DNA of 64,000 nt, taken from assembly GCA_000750105.3 (NCBI GenBank), contig JPHH03000017.1:186001-250000 (forward strand), read 5' to 3'. The notes beneath the pieces were generated by a model. That model had not been told where the DNA came from, searched no databases, and saw only the letters and a program-made list of their open reading frames with translations. This document shows, piece after piece, positions 33,266 to 43,521 of the stretch. The translations under genes and the position numbers were made by a program. Origin of the DNA: Tolypocladium sp. Sup5 PDA-1 (lineage: Eukaryota; Ascomycota; Sordariomycetes; Hypocreales; Ophiocordycipitaceae). Each line of letters opens with the position of its first letter. Position 1 is the stretch's first letter.

Positions 33266-35151
33266 TTAATACACGTACACAAAGTTGGGGTTCTCCTTGT
33301 CCGTAATGTCCTTGAACGCCGTGGCATTGAGCTCCTCTGTGAGCAATTCACCGCGCTCGCGCATCTCCTCACGCAATCGCTCCTTCTTGCGATTCTCCCA
33401 TATAAAGGCGTACCGGAAAACGAAGAATAGGCCCAGCTCGATGCAGTTGGCCACAAGGAGCGAGCCGATGCCGAGGGAATACGACGGTGCCTGGTCCGTC
33501 TTGTAAAAGAACGGCCCGGCAATGTTGCCGATGCATGCGCCGAACCAGATCATGCCCGAGACAATCATCTTTTTGGACTGGCCGCCGGTGTTTGACGTGA
33601 TGAGCGACAGGGAGATGACGAATGATGCCTGGTAAGAGCCTGTGAGATAGCTGTTCGCAGAATGTGGTTAGCCATGAATTAGACTCAGGCCAGGAAGCAA
33701 TCATGAGAAAGGAGTTTTCTGGTGGACATGGACTTACAAGCAAATGAGGCGGGCAACGTAGGCATCCGATGGCGCAAGTAGGAAGCCCAGAGCGCCCGCA
33801 ATCGTGGGCAGCATGAAAATGGCACAGACAAGCGTTCGGCAATTGTTGGGCATATACTTGTTTGCCAGTGCACCCAGGCCGATCCAAATAACTACCAGCG
33901 CTCCTTGCGGTATTCCAAGCAGAGCAGTCTTGAAGGTGTCAAAGCCCAGGCCCTTGATGACGAGCGTTGAAAAGTTGGAGATGCCGCCGTTCGGAATGTT
34001 GGCCACGAACCCCAGGAGCGTAAAGAGCCAGGTCTTGTAGTCCATGTATGCCTCGCGGATCTGGTCCCAGTTGATCTTTCGCTGCTCGATGCCCGTCTGG
34101 TTGCGGCGCATGCGCGCAATCATCAGGAGTTTCTCCTCCCGGGAGAAGCCCCAGATGGTCCGCGGAGAGTTGGGCAGCATGAAGCAGAGCACGATGCCCC
34201 AGGCGGTGCAAAAGGCGCCGATGATGATGAACTCGTACCTCCATGATGCGAGGCTACCTTTGATATGGCCGATTGCATACCCTATGCCGAGGTCAGCACC
34301 TTGTCATCAAGTACATACAAGACAAGGCCGTTGCCCTCGACAACACACATACCAAGCAGACCACCGCCGGCTACACCGACGCCGTTCCAAGCATACCACG
34401 CAGAGATGCGAGATGGCTGTTCATCTCTCGTGTAATACATGGACGTAATAAGCATAAATGCCGGGTCGGCAATGGCCTCGAATGCCCCAGACAGCACCCG
34501 CAAAGCAAGCAGGCTCGCAAAGTTCTGCACAGCTGCTTGGCACATGAGAAGCGCACCCCACATGAAAATGTTGCCGGCCAGGTACCAGGCCGGCGGGCTG
34601 CGTTGCATGAGCAGGTTCGATGGGATGGCCCAGATAAGCCAGCCAAAGTAAAAGGAGCTGGACAGCCAAGAGTATTGGGTACCCTCTAGATCCAAGCCGT
34701 CCTTGAGGCCGAATATGGCTGCGTACGAAAGAGTCGTTTTATCGACATACTAATTGCACATGCCCAGAGTTAGCATGGTACAGAGACGTATAGCTTCGTG
34801 TATAAGTTGGGACCAAGAAACGAGTAAGTCCTGGCGAACACCGGAACTCTCGATTGGCAGCACCGGAGATCCAAGCACCTAAGAAACACAGCCACGTACG
34901 TAAAAGAAGTAGCATATTCCCAACAGCGGGAGGATACGCATGTCGAGCTTGCGCACAAGACGCTTCTCGTCGGCCTGGTCGATTGCTTCATCGTTCGGGT
35001 ACCGCTGCAGGGCTTCGGCGTAAAGCTGTGGATCGGGGTGGTGGATGGTGTCTTCGATGGTCTGTTTAACGTCACTCTCAAATTGACTCTCAAAGTGCTC
35101 TACATCGCCGTCGAGCCCCTTGGCGGCCTCGTTTCTGGTCTCGTCGACCAT
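33266..35151 (-). CDS. MFS anion:cation symporter (allantoate permease family)
   Basis: Exons 35151-34900, 34749-34353, 34281-33738 and 33650-33266 give 525 residues with all junctions in phase. An upstream ATG at 35214 would add 21 residues. After an acidic N-terminus come KLDMRILPLLGICYFFY, YVDKTTLSYAAIFGL and the LLMQRSPPAWYLAGNIFMWG loop. RLICFYLTGSYQASFVISLS is in the second half and the protein ends NPNFVYVY. This is the Dal5/Tna1-like anion:cation symporter family, whose members import allantoate, nicotinate, pantothenate, biotin precursors and other carboxylates. The first intron is long (150 nt). The substrate is unknown, but hydrolases and a monooxygenase lie within 12 kb. Confidence 0.9.
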
Positions 35152-36037
35152 CGCGTCTGCCGTTCTTTGGTCTTCTATGGTCGGCCGATGGAGTGTCAAG
35201 AATCCAGGTTGCATTGCAACGCGGGAGACAATAACCCAGCGGTTGCGATGACTTAAATACCCGACTTCAATAACCGATGTCTTCGCCGCGCAACTTCCGG
35301 TACGCGGGGACCGATGAACGGAGAGAACACCGGTGGATCCGTGGGGGGGACTCGGGGTTCCCCACGTCCCAAGTCGTTGGGTCCGGGGTAATTCGACGGT
35401 GTCGACTTTTAACGAGGGTTGAGCCCCGCCTTTCTCGGTGGGCATTGTCGCGGTTCCTTAAGGCCACTGGTGGGATTTCCGGTTTCCGGATAATGGCTTT
35501 CACAAGTTGGCAGCTGAGTTGTGGCTGTCCAAGTTTCAGTCATTACCCGGGAACTATTGGTTTCGTTGTATTGCCGACGGCTTCATGTCTTGATGAGAAC
35601 GTGAAGGGCGTACATGTCAACTCAGTCAAGGATGTTGTGTTGTGTCTTTTAGGCGACGATAATATCAAACACCATGTTCTCTGGTGCACCATCTTTCATA
35701 GACCGAACTCTTTCTTTGACTGTCCTTCAGCTACGGCACATGGCACTTCATGCCATTCGAGACGGCGATTTGACCTGGGAACAGACCAATCCTGATGTAC
35801 GGACTAGACCCTGGCTTGTTGTATTTGGTCTTGACTAGTCCGTGTATTTGGATGGCTTGAGTCATGTGCCTGGTCGCATCATGCTCGAGCAGCAACTGGA
35901 CTAACTGCCTTGCGTAACTAAGCTAAAGGCCTTGCGTCATGTTATTCTTTGTCGTCTTCTCCAGCCATCATATGCGCCGGGGGGCAGCTTCATTTGTTTA
36001 TATTCTCAAGTACGGAGTAGTTCTATCACGATGGCGA
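35152..36037. other. Intergenic
   Basis: It contains GTACGGAGTA at 36010-36019 close to the stop of the next minus-strand gene. No coding content is seen. Confidence 0.4.
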
Positions 36038-37129
36038 CTACCTCGGGAACGAAACATCCGGAAACCTTGGACTCGGGCCCTTTAACAGCCCTTCATCCCC
36101 GCCGAGCAGGGTGTACTCGACAAAGTCAGTCAAATACTCCTTCAGAATCTCCATGGCCCTTTCTCCTGTGGCCCTGCCAAAGAAGTCCTCGAGCTCCATC
36201 TTGCCCCTCAGGCCAGCGATGTCTCCAATGAGGGAAAAGTCCATGAAGCTCCCGTGGACAGTGTCCTTGACGTTCAGCAGCTTCGACCACACGCCCGGGC
36301 GCTTCTCGTCCATGGCCTTGAAGAAATCTTCCCATCCGGGGATAGCCGTCATATTGTGGCCTTCGGCACCGACGGTGAGGAAGGGTCGAGAGACTCCCGA
36401 GTTGGTGACTGGCCCCCACAGGGCACCGTCGAGGTTGACCCCGCCGACGATGCGTGAGTCACTGACCATGGCTGCTGCGGCGGATGCGCCCCCGAAAGAT
36501 TGACCCACGTACACGGTCTTGCACAACTTGAGTTCGTCCATGGCGAACGAGATGTCTTGCGTCCGCACATCGAGGCCATGCACAATGTCGGCAGGGTCTT
36601 TGGTAACGCGCCCGCCGAACACAATCTCTCCGTCCGGAAACTGCACCACGTCCGTCTCGTAGGGGTGGTCCATGACGATGATTTCATAGCCCCGGCTGGC
36701 CAGATGCTGCGCGGTGGCCGAGTAAAAGAGCCGCGTGGTATTCAGACCCGTCCCGAAAAGCAGCTTGGGGAACTTGTGCTTCTGGCGCTCGTGCTTCTCG
36801 CAGCACAACTCGAGCTCCAGGCTTGCGAGCACGTCCTTCGGCCAGCCCGCATCTCCGAGGTATGCGTTCAAGATGTCGTCCTCGATGGACGCTATGGCCG
36901 TCGGCATGTACGGGACGCGACAAGTCTTGTGGCAGTGCGAGTGCGGGACAGGCGAGAACCGGGAGATCATGATGCGTCGAGCGTGCGACGAGTTGAATGG
37001 GTCCAGCCGGCTATGGTCGATGAGCTCGGATGACTCCCAATGCACCTTGTACTCGCCCTTGGGCGGAACCAAAACGGCAGCCAGAGCTGCCGTTGGGAGC
37101 AGCGTGGCCAAGATGCTGAAGGCCTTCAT
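36038..37129 (-). CDS. Secreted PAF-acetylhydrolase-like alpha/beta hydrolase
   Basis: An intronless frame of 363 residues has an N-terminal signal peptide (about residues 1-18, ending ALAA). The alpha/beta-hydrolase core shows LFGTGLN before a strand and EIIVMDHPYETDVVQFPDG. The nucleophile elbow is VGQSFGGAS with Ser211. The Asp candidate is in VNLDG (Asp234) and the His candidate in DTVHGSFMDF (His292). The order and the HGSFMDF-like context match the PAF-acetylhydrolase/lipase-like branch of fungal serine hydrolases. It would hydrolyse short acyl esters or phospholipid-derived esters outside the cell. The neighbouring esterase and symporter suggest ester breakdown and uptake of the released acid, which is inference. 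Confidence 0.85.
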   Translation of the reverse strand: MKAFSILATLLPTAALAAVLVPPKGEYKVHWESSELIDHSRLDPFNSSHARRIMISRFSPVPHSHCHKTCRVPYMPTAIASIEDDILNAYLGDAGWPKDVLASLELELCCEKHERQKHKFPKLLFGTGLNTTRLFYSATAQHLASRGYEIIVMDHPYETDVVQFPDGEIVFGGRVTKDPADIVHGLDVRTQDISFAMDELKLCKTVYVGQSFGGASAAAAMVSDSRIVGGVNLDGALWGPVTNSGVSRPFLTVGAEGHNMTAIPGWEDFFKAMDEKRPGVWSKLLNVKDTVHGSFMDFSLIGDIAGLRGKMELEDFFGRATGERAMEILKEYLTDFVEYTLLGGDEGLLKGPSPRFPDVSFPR

Positions 37130-38341
37130 GATGAATGAATGGATGGGATTGGAGCCAGGTCGAATGTACTTGACATTTGAGATGCATGGCCCATCGCCAG
37201 CTCGGCTCTCTCGACCTGGCTCCGGTCCTCATCTGCAGCTAGGAGTAATCGGCTGAAGATACCTTCCGTATCGGGCCAATTCTTGACGTGGAGGTGTTTC
37301 CCAGGCAAGCCGTTGGCCTTGGGGGGGAGGCCAGCGGGTAAGCTTGAATGGATGCTAATAATGTGGAGGCTGTTGACCTTGGCGTCAGGTCGGCCTTGGC
37401 AGGGCCTGTTGAGGGGGCTTGTCCCGTGTTTCCACCGGTGATAGGGGTCGGTGCTGATCCCGTCTCCCTGGTTGTACGAGTAGGTGTGAATCAACCAGTT
37501 CCTGGCAGTCCAGAGCCATGGTGCTGCAAACGGATGGCCCTTCAGCAGACAATAGCAAGCGTACACAGGGAGGGGCTAGATATTGCGCGGCGTGGGAAGA
37601 GTGCGAGAGCCGCGGCAAAGCCTGGAGCGCCAATGCCAGTGATTTGCTGTCTGTCCCCGAGCAATTGACAGAGTTGAAGGGACAGGGATAAAGACGGTCT
37701 ACGAAGTAAAGTTACCGTCATATACGTCGCAAAACGGTCATGTCCAGCAAAACGGTCATGGTGATATTAACCGAGCCAACGGACTGGGACGGGAGCTTAC
37801 ATAACCGCCATCTACCCCTGCAGCCGTCGGAATCGGGAGGCTGCCGCAGTTGCGCCAGTTTGCGCCGCTGAAGAAAGCATGGACCCTGATCGAAGATTCA
37901 TTGTTGATCTGGCGAAAGCTCCCCCGCCCGCGGATGCGATGCCCCACGTCAGGAGCCGATGAGGCTTTCGTTGCAGAGATCTGGCGGCGTCGCATCGCAT
38001 GGTGACATTGACGGGGCATAGGTACGAGTAAAGGGGTCGGGACACGCCTTGACGCCCTGCCCTGGTGAAGCATCGGACGCGACGGAGCTCGCAGCGGCGG
38101 GACGGTACGAAACATTGGGGGCCGACTCTGGAGCCCAGAGGCACATATTACGAACCCTTCCTCCTCCGTACTTGATGCCCACCTTGAGACTTCTATCCTC
38201 TCCATCCAAGAAATAAATCAACCCGATAGACGGCTCTTATCAATTGACGGCTCCTTCTTACGGCATTGTCGCGGACAACACCCTTGCCGCCCCTCAACCT
38301 CGGCCTGCCGACAGGATACCCTATACCCATACAGAGACAAG
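37130..38341. other. Divergent intergenic region between two hydrolases
   Basis: It separates the minus-strand PAF-acetylhydrolase-like gene from the plus-strand esterase, so it holds both promoters. The word TACGAAGTA is at 37700-37708, and AAAACGGTCATG is repeated at about 37733 and 37749. No gene is seen. Confidence 0.45.
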
Positions 38342-39406
38342 ATGGCTCCCGCAGCAAGCAACGGCCACGAGGCCCTCCAGCCCGTCCACCCGTCCATGGC
38401 GGGCAAGCTGTGCCCCGTCTTCGAGAAGCTCTACAACGACAACGTCGCCAACACGCCCCTCAAGCCCATTGACCTCGGCCTGCTGCGGTCCAAGTACTCC
38501 GTCCTCTACAGCTACGGCACCGGCCCGGCCCCGGACGTCGGCCGCGTCTACGACGACCAGATCCCGCTCGGCGACGGCTCCGGCGCGACGCTCGACGTGC
38601 GCGTCTACGAGCCCGCCTCCGAGGGCCCGTGGCCCGTCCACATCGACTACCACGGCGGCGGCTGGGGGTTGGGTGACCTCGACACCGAGGCGCACATCTG
38701 CAAGCACATCTGCAAAAAGGCCAACGTCGTCGTCATCGACGTCGCGTACCGGCTCGTCCCCGAGTTTGCATTCCCGACGGGCATTACCGACAGTTTCGCC
38801 GCGCTCAAGTACATACACGCCCACGGCGCGGCCAAGTTCAACGTCAAGCCGGACAGCATCTCCCTGGGCGGCGTCTCAGCCGGCGCCTTCATCGCCCTCG
38901 CCCTCGCACACCTGGCGCGCGACAACAAGCCCGCCCCCATCCCGCTGCGCCTCGTGGCCGTGGGCACCCCCGTCATCGATGACCTCTCGCAGTACGCGTC
39001 CGCCGCCGACTCGCCCTTCCCGTCGATGCAAGAAAACGAATGGGCGCCCACGCTCAACTGGGGCCGCCTGGCGTGGTTCGACAAGCTCAAGTGGTCGTCC
39101 CTCCCGAGCGACCCCGAGGAGCACAAGGCGGCGCGGGAAAAGGTTGGCTGGTTCGCCAACCTCCTCCAGGCCCCCAGCTTCGCGGGGCTGGCAAGGACGG
39201 TCATCTACACGGCTGGAGCCGACCCCCTGCGCGACGAGGGAGAGCGATATGCGCAGCTGCTGATTCAGAACGGCGTCGAGGTCACGGTGAGGAGGTTCCC
39301 CGGCGTGCCGCACCCGTTTATGCACATGGACAAGGATCTGTGGCAGGCGAGCGAGTTTATCGACAGGACGGCGCGGGAGATTCGGCTGGCACACTGGGCG
39401 TCGTGA
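38342..39406 (+). CDS. HSL-family alpha/beta hydrolase (esterase)
   Basis: An intronless frame of 354 residues has no signal peptide. The oxyanion motif HGGG is at residues 104-107 and the nucleophile elbow GGVSAGAF at 176-183 with Ser179. The Asp candidate is Asp294 in AGADPLRDEG and the His candidate His324 in GVPHPFMH. This is the hormone-sensitive-lipase family, and all catalytic residues are present. It should be a cytosolic carboxylesterase on short-chain or aromatic esters. The gene is very GC-rich in third codon positions, giving long spurious frames on both strands. Its promoter adjoins that of the PAF-acetylhydrolase-like gene. Confidence 0.9.
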   Translation: MAPAASNGHEALQPVHPSMAGKLCPVFEKLYNDNVANTPLKPIDLGLLRSKYSVLYSYGTGPAPDVGRVYDDQIPLGDGSGATLDVRVYEPASEGPWPVHIDYHGGGWGLGDLDTEAHICKHICKKANVVVIDVAYRLVPEFAFPTGITDSFAALKYIHAHGAAKFNVKPDSISLGGVSAGAFIALALAHLARDNKPAPIPLRLVAVGTPVIDDLSQYASAADSPFPSMQENEWAPTLNWGRLAWFDKLKWSSLPSDPEEHKAAREKVGWFANLLQAPSFAGLARTVIYTAGADPLRDEGERYAQLLIQNGVEVTVRRFPGVPHPFMHMDKDLWQASEFIDRTAREIRLAHWAS

Positions 39407-41511
39407 GTCGTCATCAAGGTAGGTACCCGTGAAGGACCAACGAGGCAGTCCGTAGTAGTCCGTACTTGGTCCCAATACCAGAATAGAAACGCGTTATGAG
39501 CAGTCACCCTGTTCTCTCACACCAACGCGGAGACGGGATCGGTCACCAGAGACATGTTGGTCTGCCGTCGTGACGGACTAACTACGAGTGTCTGCCGAGA
39601 TGAGGGATTACAAAACATGACCCCAGGCTAGGCCGTGCCGCCGAGACACCCAGAACACTCACCAGCATACGTCCAGGTGGCCACGAGTCGTACCGTTCGT
39701 TCGTCCCAACGGGCCTCGATACGGCCCCACCCGCCCACACACTCCGGCGTGGATGCTTACCTGCGACTCCGTGCCGTCCCAGCCAGCAAGACAACGCTGC
39801 GAATCCATCGTCTCTCACAAGACACGGCCCTTGCAAGTGCCGCCGGCTGTTGTCAGACCCGTGACATAATCGTCTCGACGGAAGGAAAAACAGCGCGCAA
39901 GCTGCCCAGTGCCCAGGTCAGGGCCGGCAATGATGGGCCCCGTCGCGAACCGCTAGATCGCTTTTGGGCCCTCAGATGCCCAAGGCTTTTCGTCGACCCG
40001 CCCCAACGGCCAACCACAGGGCCGGTACTGTCTCTGCCACGCCGCGACCGGGGTTCTGGGACGAGACGGATTGACGAAAGCGCGGAATCGAGGAACCAGG
40101 GGCGGGACCAGTCGGGGAGGCGGTTGTTGTTGTTGTCTCTGCTGGCCGGACTTGAGGTCTGCTATCTCGGGTAAGCAGCAAGATGATGGCTGTCGACAGT
40201 GCTGAGTGGCAGGAGTTGCAAAGCGCCTACCGCAATCAAACCAGCCCTCTGGGCCTTTTGCTCCTCCTTGCCGTAAACAGGTGCTCCTTTGGGTTGGTGT
40301 GATTGCTTGCTTTGCTGGATTGCATTGACAGACGAGGGGGGTCAGGACCGGATGGCGTGCGCGATGCGCAACTAAAGACTCCACCACTGGGAAGGCTTAT
40401 CGAACGAGGACGGCGACGACGGTTGGACGCTGGCAATGTCGCATTTGCTCCCGCCTCCGGAGCTGCCCTTGTAGATCTTTTGGCGATGTGTTGACTGAAC
40501 GTTGCCTCTTGGGGGGTAGACTGCGGGCGCACGGACAGACGCAGCCACCTGCGTGTTCAGTCTCTGACGACGGCCTGCCGCTTCGAGCTCCGTGACGGGG
40601 TGCGGTTCAATGCCGCCGCGGTCGACGTGACAAGTGAGTTCTTGGTTGAGGGCCATTGCCTCAACGATCTGACCAGGAAACCGAGGGAGCAAACCGAGGT
40701 TGCCAGTGCCCTGCCCCTGTCGTGCATGGATGGGTGCTCCCCCAGCGCTGGGAGGGCCGACGATTTGGTACCGTGACATTGCATGTAGCTCTACCTCGCC
40801 CTGATAGGCCCGAGATTGCCCCCGGCAGCGCCGTACATACGACTGCGCAGCTCTTAGCCGCAGCTACGAGCGCCCTCCCGGCTGCAAGTACAGCTACTCC
40901 GCAGCCGGACGGTGCAACCTCGACCTCCCCCAAGCGGTGCTCCCAAGGCTGCTCCCAAGACTCCCCACAGGGCGCCTGCTCCTCCAACCCCAAGCGGCCT
41001 GGCCCAGCGCCACCGCCAGCGACCGCTGCCACCATGTACCGCTACCGGGATCTTGTCCCCTCCCGAGTCCCCCCTCCCTGCGCCGAAGATTCCACCTCCA
41101 CTCCGACAGCAGCCACTGGAGCTGCCCCGAAGGCCCCCCCTCAGGGCCCAAAACCACCAAATCTCCATCCTCCCGTCCCCAGAATCACCCGACTTTCTGG
41201 GCCTGACCTGACGGATTAGAATCGACACGACGCATCGTCAGCCAACGCGCAGCGACGACGACAGCGATCAACGCCTGCAGCACCGCGAGCGCAACGGACT
41301 TGTCGAATCTAGCCGCCGCTCGCAACTAACGGCTGGACGACCAACGCATGAGGCACTTTGCAAGGGCGGCCCCAGCGGTGACGGCGAGCCGAGCCAAGCA
41401 TCCACACACCACAACAAAGCCCGCTGAGGAGAGTACGCACGAAATTCACGCGGACCGAATCGGCCCAGACGAGCAGATCGCAGCAGAGCAGAGTAGCACA
41501 GGCAAGGACCA
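39407..41511. other. 2.1 kb upstream region of the double-zinc-cluster gene
   Basis: No gene is recognised. The part from 40800 to 41220 is C-rich on the plus strand with repeated CCCAAG/CTCCCAAG words and gives frames in all phases, so it is more likely promoter or 5' leader than coding. The word TCCGTACTT lies near 39460. Confidence 0.4.
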
Positions 41512-43422
41512 ATGGGCTCCGACAGCCGTCCCGTCTGCCATCGCTGCGCGCAGATCAAGCAGGCCTGCGATGGCAGTCTGCCCTGCGCGAGATGCGTCCG
41601 CCTGAGCCTGCCGTGCCGGCCGCGCAACTCGACGGGTGAGCCCGTGAGCACCGACTCCCAGAACGGCGACATGCCCAAGGCGCGCATACGGCGCGTTCAG
41701 ACGGGATGCCTCATGTGTAAGCGCCGCAAGAAGAAGTGCGACGAGACGAAGCCGCGCTGCGGCGACTGTCGACGCCTATGCCTGGACTGCGCCTGGCCAC
41801 CCGAGCGGCATAGCCGGAGCAAGGCGGCGTCGAGTGCGGCGGCCGTTGCGGACACGAAGAACATGGCCGACGAGAAATCCAGCGACGGCGCCATGATGGA
41901 GATTGCCATCCGCAGCAGCCCCAGCCCCGTCTCGACGCCTGTGAGCGGCCGGCACGGGAGCCACGACAGCAGCAGTCACAGCAACCATGCAAGCCAGACG
42001 AGCCATGTCAGCCACGGCAGTCACGTCAGCTACGGCCACGCGCCGGATCAAACGCCCAGCATGACCATGGCGACCACGGCCATGACGATGCCCAGCGGAC
42101 TGTCCCTCGACATGAGCCCAGACAAGCTGTCGTGGGACATGACGACGTCGTCGCCATCGTGGATCGAGGCCATCACCCCCATCAGCAACGGCAGTCCTCC
42201 CGCGTCGTTTGATTCAACGCCAATGACATCGCTGTCCATCTACGTCCCGCAATTGCTCCCCCAGCTCAACGCGCCCCAGGACAAGGCCCTGCTGAACCAC
42301 TATTCAACAATAGTTTCATCCATACTATCTAGGCGATCCTCTTCGGCCAACCCGTACAACAACTACCTCCTGCCCATGGCCCAAGGCAACGACCTCGTCC
42401 TGCACTGTATCCTCGCCCTGTCGGCCAACCACTGGCGTAAGCTGCAGCCGGCCATGGGCGACCGCGGCCTGCTGCACAAGAGCAAGGCCACGCAGGCGCT
42501 GGCCAGGCTGCTCCCCCACGTGGACAAGACGAGCGCCGACATTGCCCTCGTGAGCAGCCTGCTGCTGTGCATGACGGAGCTTTTTGACGGCACCAGCGAG
42601 GGCTGGAAGCTGCACTTGAAGGGTGCAAAACGTTTATTGATGACGCTACGGAAGCAGCAAGGAGAGATGATGACTGGACACTACAAGTTTCTTCTACGGC
42701 TAGCCAGGTTCCTCGATTCTGCCGCCACGACGTCCACGTGCCGGCCGCCTCTCATCGGAGAAGAAGAGGCCGAAGCGGCCGCGCTGGACCGAATGACTGC
42801 CACCCCAGATGAAGAGGACTCTGCAGTCTATGGCATCCCCAAGGAGCTCTTCCACCTAGTCGACCGTGTCAACACCCTCGCCGAACTGAGAAGCACCCGC
42901 GTAGACCGGGCGTCCGAGGCCGCGTTCCGGGACCATGCGATGGAGATTGAAGAGCGCATCAACCACTGGTCCTACGAGTACGGCGGCATGTCGCGTGCTG
43001 TGTGGACTCTCACGCCGGCCAATGACGACGTATTGCACGCAACCATGGCCTTTGAGTATGCCATCAGGCTGCGGCTGCACCAGATCGTCGAGGGCTATGA
43101 GCTCACCGATCCCAAAGTTGGCCAGTACGTCGACGGAATCCTGGGCTGCGTACAAAAGATACGATACGGCAGTCCGCTCGAGTCTTGCCTGCTGTTTCCC
43201 CTGGTCATGGCCGGGGGGTCCTGCTTCAAGCTGGAGCATCGCGTAATAATCCAGGACAGGCTGCTGATAATGGAGAGAACGTGCGGCTTTGGGTACATCT
43301 ACAACGCCAGGGACCTGGTCGAGAGGGTCTGGTCGAGGAGAGACCAGGCAGAAGGCACGGGTGCCATTGTGAATTGGGCGCGCATCCGGTACTATGAGAT
43401 GAACGGCCTCGTGGTGTTCTGA
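41512..43422 (+). CDS. Transcription factor with two tandem Zn2Cys6 clusters
   Basis: An intronless frame encodes 636 residues. Two complete zinc clusters lie in tandem. Cluster 1 has Cys at 9, 12, 19, 25, 28 and 35 and few basic residues. Cluster 2 has Cys at 66, 69, 76, 83, 86 and 93 with the basic CKRRKKKC loop typical of DNA contact. A Ser/His-rich region (about 140-185, SHVSHGSHVSYGH) follows. From about 240 to the end there is a Fungal_trans_2-like regulatory region (LNHYSTIVSSIL, LLLCMTELFDGTSEGWKLHL, GGSCFKLEHR, RVWSRRDQ). It is probably a nuclear pathway regulator. It is convergent with the FAD monooxygenase (100 bp between stops) and 3 kb from a symporter, so these are candidate targets. 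Confidence 0.9.
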   Translation: MGSDSRPVCHRCAQIKQACDGSLPCARCVRLSLPCRPRNSTGEPVSTDSQNGDMPKARIRRVQTGCLMCKRRKKKCDETKPRCGDCRRLCLDCAWPPERHSRSKAASSAAAVADTKNMADEKSSDGAMMEIAIRSSPSPVSTPVSGRHGSHDSSSHSNHASQTSHVSHGSHVSYGHAPDQTPSMTMATTAMTMPSGLSLDMSPDKLSWDMTTSSPSWIEAITPISNGSPPASFDSTPMTSLSIYVPQLLPQLNAPQDKALLNHYSTIVSSILSRRSSSANPYNNYLLPMAQGNDLVLHCILALSANHWRKLQPAMGDRGLLHKSKATQALARLLPHVDKTSADIALVSSLLLCMTELFDGTSEGWKLHLKGAKRLLMTLRKQQGEMMTGHYKFLLRLARFLDSAATTSTCRPPLIGEEEAEAAALDRMTATPDEEDSAVYGIPKELFHLVDRVNTLAELRSTRVDRASEAAFRDHAMEIEERINHWSYEYGGMSRAVWTLTPANDDVLHATMAFEYAIRLRLHQIVEGYELTDPKVGQYVDGILGCVQKIRYGSPLESCLLFPLVMAGGSCFKLEHRVIIQDRLLIMERTCGFGYIYNARDLVERVWSRRDQAEGTGAIVNWARIRYYEMNGLVVF

Positions 43423-43521
43423 GCGGCGAATCGAGAGCTCAACGAAGCTGTCCACCCTTCTTCACAGACGCCGCGAAAAGGGGCCCGAGCGCGGGCGACG
43501 TGCCCGGACCGAGACCCCCGT

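Noticed and set aside
38321..38824. Long antisense frame over the HSL esterase
   Set aside because: It is a by-product of the very high G+C in third codon positions of the esterase; no recognisable domain.
40656..41228. Overlapping frames upstream of the double-zinc-cluster factor
   Set aside because: All phases are open in a C-rich, low-complexity stretch. The peptides are Pro/Ser-rich without domains, so promoter or leader is more likely.
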